From an uncultured Clostridia bacterium (GTDB taxonomy: Bacteria > Bacillota > Clostridia > TANB77 > CAG-508), in the NCBI GenBank assembly GCA_944393455.1, contig CALYAH010000092.1:1-6912 (forward strand): a DNA stretch of 6,912 nucleotides, in the 5' to 3' direction. How positions within the stretch are numbered: the first letter of the stretch is position 1; every line of letters begins with the position of its first letter. Below the pieces are notes generated by a model, which saw only the letters and a list, made by a program, of their open reading frames with translations, made no database searches and was not told the origin of the DNA. Shown here in pieces: positions 4,590 through 6,912 of this stretch. A program made the translations under genes and the position numbers.

Positions 4590-6360
4590 GTATTCTATTT
4601 GCAAGTTCTCTTGTAATTCCCTTTACTTTCATCAAGTCTTCTATACTTGCTTTTTTCATTTTATCTACACTTCCAAATTGTTTTAATAATGCTTTTTTCT
4701 TTACTTCACCAATCCCTTCAATTTCATCTAAATCAGATTTTGTAATTGCTTTATCACGCAATTTTCTATGATAAGTAATAGCTGTATCATGTACAGTATC
4801 TTGAAATTTTGTAATTAAATTCATTAAATTTTGTGAAATTTCTAATTCATTTCTGTTTTCATCCATCAATGCTCTTGTTTGGTGTTTATCATTTTTTACC
4901 ATTCCAAATACCGGAATATTTACATTATATTTTGCAATTGCTTTTTTAGTAGCTCGAATTTGCGTAATTCCCCCATCTGCAAAAATAACATCTGGTAATG
5001 TTCCAAAACCTCCTTTTGGATTTTCAATAGAATGTTTTAATCTTCTCGTTATGACTTCTTCCATACACCTCGGATCGTCTTGACCGTATACTGTCTTTAT
5101 TTTAAACCTTCTTGACAAATTCTTTTTAATTACGCCATCTTGCATAACGCACATTCCTGCTACCATATATTCTCCAGATAGATTAGATATATCATAAGTT
5201 TCTATTTTTCTTGGTAATTTATCTAAATTTAGAACTTCCTTTAATTCTAGTAAAATCTCGCTTTTATCCTTTTCTTTATTTTCTAATGTTACTCTGCTAT
5301 TCATTTCAGCCATTTCTACAAATCGTAGTTTTTCGCCTCTTTTTGGAGTTTTTATTTCCACTTTTTTACCTAGAATTGTGGATAACCATTCTTCAATTGC
5401 TTGTTTGTCTTCAATTTCTTCTCTCATCATAATTTTATTAGGAATATTTGGATTATCCATATAATATTGTTTAACAAATCCTGATAAAATTTCTTTGTCT
5501 TCCATATCTTTTAAATCTGTATAAAAATAATGTTCTCTACCTACCATTTTGCTTCCACGCACAAAAAAGATTTCAATACAAACTTGTAACTCAGATTTTG
5601 CAATTCCAATAACGTCAATATTATTTTCTGAAATATTAGATACTTTTTGTTTTTCTGATACTCTTTGAATGGCCTGAATTCTATCTCTTAAGCTCGCCGC
5701 CTGCTCAAAATCAAGCTTTCTAGATGCCTCTTCCATTTGATTTTCTAATTCTTTTACTATTTTATCTATCTTTCCTTCTAATAAATCTATAATCTCATCA
5801 ATCTGTTTTCTATATTCTTCTGGAGTTACATATCCAATACATGGTGCTAAACAACGGTTTATATGATAATTCAAACATGGCCTTGTTCTTTCTTTCAAAG
5901 TTCTACATTGACGTATTTTATATTTTTGTTTAATAAAGTCGACCATTTCTTTAGCAGCTCCTGGGTTCGCATATGGTCCAAAATATTTAGAGCCATCATT
6001 TATTACTCTTCTTGTAATAAATACTCCTGGATAATCAGATTTTAAGTCAATTTTTATATAAGGATATGTTTTGTCGTCTTTTAATAAAACATTAAATTTA
6101 GGTCTATTTTTCTTAATTAAATTGCATTCTAAAATTAATGCTTCTGCCTCATTGTCTACTACAATGTATTCAAAATGATCAATTAAACTTACCATTTTCT
6201 CTATTCTTGCTGTTTTATTTGTTTTTCTAAAATATTGTCTTACCCTATTTTTTAGAGAAATAGCTTTTCCTACATAAATAATGGTGTCTTCTTTATCTCT
6301 CATAACATAGACACCTGGTTTACTTGGTAATTTTTTTAATTCTTCTTCGATATTAAACAT
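4567..6360 (-). CDS. uvrC: Excinuclease ABC subunit C (UvrC)
   Basis: The nuclease of nucleotide excision repair, which cuts both sides of a lesion after UvrA and UvrB find it. All domains are present in 597 residues, a normal family length. The GIY-YIG nuclease has GVY at 16-18, YVG at 29-31, R39, and likely catalytic E78. Four cysteines, C152, C162, C170 and C174, match the spacing of the reported iron-sulfur ligands of E. coli UvrC (C154, C166, C174, C178). A UVR motif for UvrB binding lies at about 200-235. The RNase H-like nuclease has D390 (YDISNLSG), D462 (FADGG) and H524 (DTVHDTA). A tandem helix-hairpin-helix region runs from about 543 to 595. AGGTGA (6373-6368) seven bases upstream supports the start. 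It has its own promoter and is divergent from the 54-aa gene. Confidence 0.98.
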   Translation of the reverse strand: MFNIEEELKKLPSKPGVYVMRDKEDTIIYVGKAISLKNRVRQYFRKTNKTARIEKMVSLIDHFEYIVVDNEAEALILECNLIKKNRPKFNVLLKDDKTYPYIKIDLKSDYPGVFITRRVINDGSKYFGPYANPGAAKEMVDFIKQKYKIRQCRTLKERTRPCLNYHINRCLAPCIGYVTPEEYRKQIDEIIDLLEGKIDKIVKELENQMEEASRKLDFEQAASLRDRIQAIQRVSEKQKVSNISENNIDVIGIAKSELQVCIEIFFVRGSKMVGREHYFYTDLKDMEDKEILSGFVKQYYMDNPNIPNKIMMREEIEDKQAIEEWLSTILGKKVEIKTPKRGEKLRFVEMAEMNSRVTLENKEKDKSEILLELKEVLNLDKLPRKIETYDISNLSGEYMVAGMCVMQDGVIKKNLSRRFKIKTVYGQDDPRCMEEVITRRLKHSIENPKGGFGTLPDVIFADGGITQIRATKKAIAKYNVNIPVFGMVKNDKHQTRALMDENRNELEISQNLMNLITKFQDTVHDTAITYHRKLRDKAITKSDLDEIEGIGEVKKKALLKQFGSVDKMKKASIEDLMKVKGITRELANRIQKKLCSK

Positions 6361-6380
6361 GTCCTTATCACCTGTTAAAA

Positions 6381-6409
6381 ATTATAACATGTTTTTCTTT
6401 CTTTTTCAA
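6381..6409 (-). promoter_or_regulatory. Sigma-A promoter of uvrC
   Basis: On the minus strand TTGAAA (6409-6404), a 17-bp spacer and a perfect TATAAT (6386-6381) with an extended TG. The predicted start near 6374 leaves a leader of only about 14-16 nt that begins almost at the Shine-Dalgarno. No LexA box of the Gram-positive type (GAAC-N4-GTTC) is visible. Confidence 0.82.
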
Positions 6410-6491
6410 TGTATAGTAAATTATCGATTTTTTATATAAATCATGTATTAATTTTAACTTATCCATTCTTTTTTTGTTGCGTTTTAATGAC

Positions 6492-6548
6492 AAATATTAC
6501 ATTTTTATTACATTTTTGTTACAAAAAGTGTTGACAAATGTAATATTT
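6492..6548. repeat. 13-bp perfect inverted repeat flanking phased TTAC motifs, overlapping the 54-aa gene promoter
   Basis: AAATATTACATTT (6492-6504) is the exact reverse complement of 6536-6548; the centres are 44 bp apart. Between and within them, TTAC recurs at 6498, 6509 and 6520, exactly 11 bp apart and so on one face of the helix. The right half-site lies in the spacer of the 54-aa gene promoter and overlaps the last base of its -35 box. This layout suggests a binding site for a regulator, or an A/T-tract UP element. No known box is recognised. Confidence 0.55.
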
Positions 6549-6559
6549 TTGCTTATAAT
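6531..6559 (+). promoter_or_regulatory. Fully consensus sigma-A promoter of the 54-aa gene
   Basis: TTGACA (6531-6536), a spacer of exactly 17 bp, and TATAAT (6554-6559): every hexamer base matches the consensus. Expected start near 6566, leaving a leader of about 71 nt. Confidence 0.9.
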
Positions 6560-6566
6560 GAACTCA

Positions 6567-6586
6567 TAAGCACTAAAAATTGCTTA
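6567..6586 (+). other. 5'-end hairpin of the 54-aa mRNA
   Basis: TAAGCA (6567-6572) and TGCTTA (6581-6586) pair perfectly around an 8-base A-rich loop, starting within a base or two of the predicted transcript start. Hairpins at the extreme 5' end often stabilise Gram-positive mRNAs. The function here is inferred. Confidence 0.4.
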
Positions 6587-6636
6587 ATACTGAAGCTAAA
6601 ATTATTAATTTACGCAAAGATAAAGGAGTGATTATC

Positions 6637-6801
6637 ATGAATACTCAAGAATATACACCAGTAACTAGCTGTTTAGCTTTAACAGTTAGAAAAGAACATA
6701 GATTAACAGTGATAAAAAGGGCTACAAGAACTACATTACGTATGTCTTGGAAGACTTTATTATATGTGTTCTTCTTAACATTTGTAAATATATTAGTTTA
6801 G
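6637..6801 (+). CDS. Small basic membrane-anchored protein of unknown function (54 aa)
   Basis: I do not recognise this protein. The N-terminal part (MNTQEYTPVTSCLALTV) is neutral. The middle is strongly basic and rich in threonine (RKEHRLTVIKRATRTTLRMS, 18-37). The C-terminus is one hydrophobic segment (about 38-54, WKTLLYVFFLTFVNILV) that ends the protein. This looks like a tail-anchored peptide whose basic part sits at the cytoplasmic membrane face or binds nucleic acid. I chose the ATG at 6637 because AAAGGAG (ending 6628) lies eight bases upstream; a TTG start at 6580 would fall in the leader hairpin without a ribosome binding site. A perfect promoter and a strong terminator make a monocistronic, probably highly transcribed gene, divergent from uvrC. 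A toxin-like or stress peptide is possible but unsupported; no antitoxin or antisense promoter is evident. Confidence 0.78.
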   Translation: MNTQEYTPVTSCLALTVRKEHRLTVIKRATRTTLRMSWKTLLYVFFLTFVNILV

Positions 6802-6828
6802 AATTTAATTTAATTATATAAAAGTAAA

Positions 6829-6866
6829 TAAGTAGTATAAACTTTTTATACTACTTAACTTTTTTT
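6829..6866. terminator. Intrinsic terminator after the 54-aa gene, probably bidirectional
   Basis: TAAGTAGTATAA (6829-6840) and TTATACTACTTA (6846-6857) form a 12-bp perfect stem with a 5-base loop, followed by a T7 tract at 6860-6866 on the plus strand. On the minus strand the downstream sequence is T-rich but interrupted. The likely stop codon of the next minus-strand gene lies in the stem, as at uvrC. Confidence 0.85.
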
Positions 6867-6912
6867 ATTTCAAATGTATAAAATTCATCTAAAGGCTCTG
6901 ATGTTTTTATTT
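6851..6912 (-). CDS. 3' end of an unidentified gene entering from the right edge
   Basis: One minus-strand frame is open from the window edge to a TAG at 6853-6851 and reads IKTSEPLDEFYTFEIKKVK, with an ordinary mix of polar and charged residues. The other two minus-strand frames have stops within these 62 bases. The stop sits inside the terminator stem, the same arrangement as uvrC, which supports a real gene end. Nineteen residues are too few to name a family. Confidence 0.5.
   Translation of the reverse strand, partial: IKTSEPLDEFYTFEIKKVK

Noticed and set aside
4272..4604. 110-codon minus-strand frame antisense to the 81-aa gene
   Set aside because: It runs through the bidirectional terminator and the 3' end of uvrC, has no promoter or ribosome binding site, and is explained as a shadow of the plus-strand gene, which has complete signals.
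6386..6398. Possible LexA (SOS) box near the uvrC promoter, AACATGTT
   Set aside because: The Gram-positive LexA site needs GAAC and GTTC arms four bases apart. Here the arms are incomplete and the spacing is too short, so SOS control cannot be claimed.
6580..6636. 19-residue upstream extension of the 54-aa protein from a TTG codon
   Set aside because: The TTG lies in the 5' leader hairpin with no Shine-Dalgarno, while the ATG at 6637 has AAAGGAG at ideal spacing.
6637..6801. Type I toxin-antitoxin system
   Set aside because: The small hydrophobic protein would fit a toxin, but I see no antisense promoter or convergent small RNA over the gene, and the protein is more basic than typical type I toxins.

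Overview
The window is very AT-rich DNA from a low-GC Gram-positive bacterium, most likely a member of the Clostridia. The evidence is strong AGGAGG-type ribosome binding sites, sigma-A promoters with 17-bp spacers, the secG-rnr gene pair, and the style of the proteins. A species cannot be named from sequence alone. Most of the content is conserved housekeeping. The less explained material is three short membrane-protein genes and the control regions between genes.

Left part (1-3667, all minus strand). Read in the direction of transcription, the order is: a promoter and unusual leader (3602-3667), a SAM-dependent methyltransferase of the RlmI-like fold (3588-2725), a REP-like palindrome that supplies the methyltransferase stop codon (2727-2696), an RluA-family pseudouridine synthase (2682-2005), a second promoter (1997-1969), secG (1927-1679), and rnr (1677 to the window edge, with its 3' end missing). 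These genes act on RNA modification, RNA decay and protein export.

Middle (3730-4539). Two unrecognised small membrane-protein genes point away from each other. One is 69 aa on the minus strand and the other 81 aa on the plus strand. About 260 bp of AT-rich DNA lies between the 69-aa gene and the promoter of the 81-aa gene. The 81-aa gene has a clear promoter, a 5' hairpin, a strong ribosome binding site and a terminator shared with uvrC.

Right part (4552-6912). uvrC (minus strand, 597 aa, complete and apparently intact) is divergent from a 54-aa basic, membrane-anchored protein of unknown function. The small gene is driven by a fully consensus promoter (TTGACA-17-TATAAT). Next to it are a 13-bp perfect inverted repeat and TTAC motifs phased at 11 bp. 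A bidirectional terminator follows, and the last 62 bases look like the 3' end of another minus-strand gene.

I see no mobile element, CRISPR array, tRNA, rRNA or defence system. The best candidates for a second look are the control region of the 54-aa gene, and the methyltransferase leader, where a terminator-like hairpin, a promoter and a distant Shine-Dalgarno sequence overlap.
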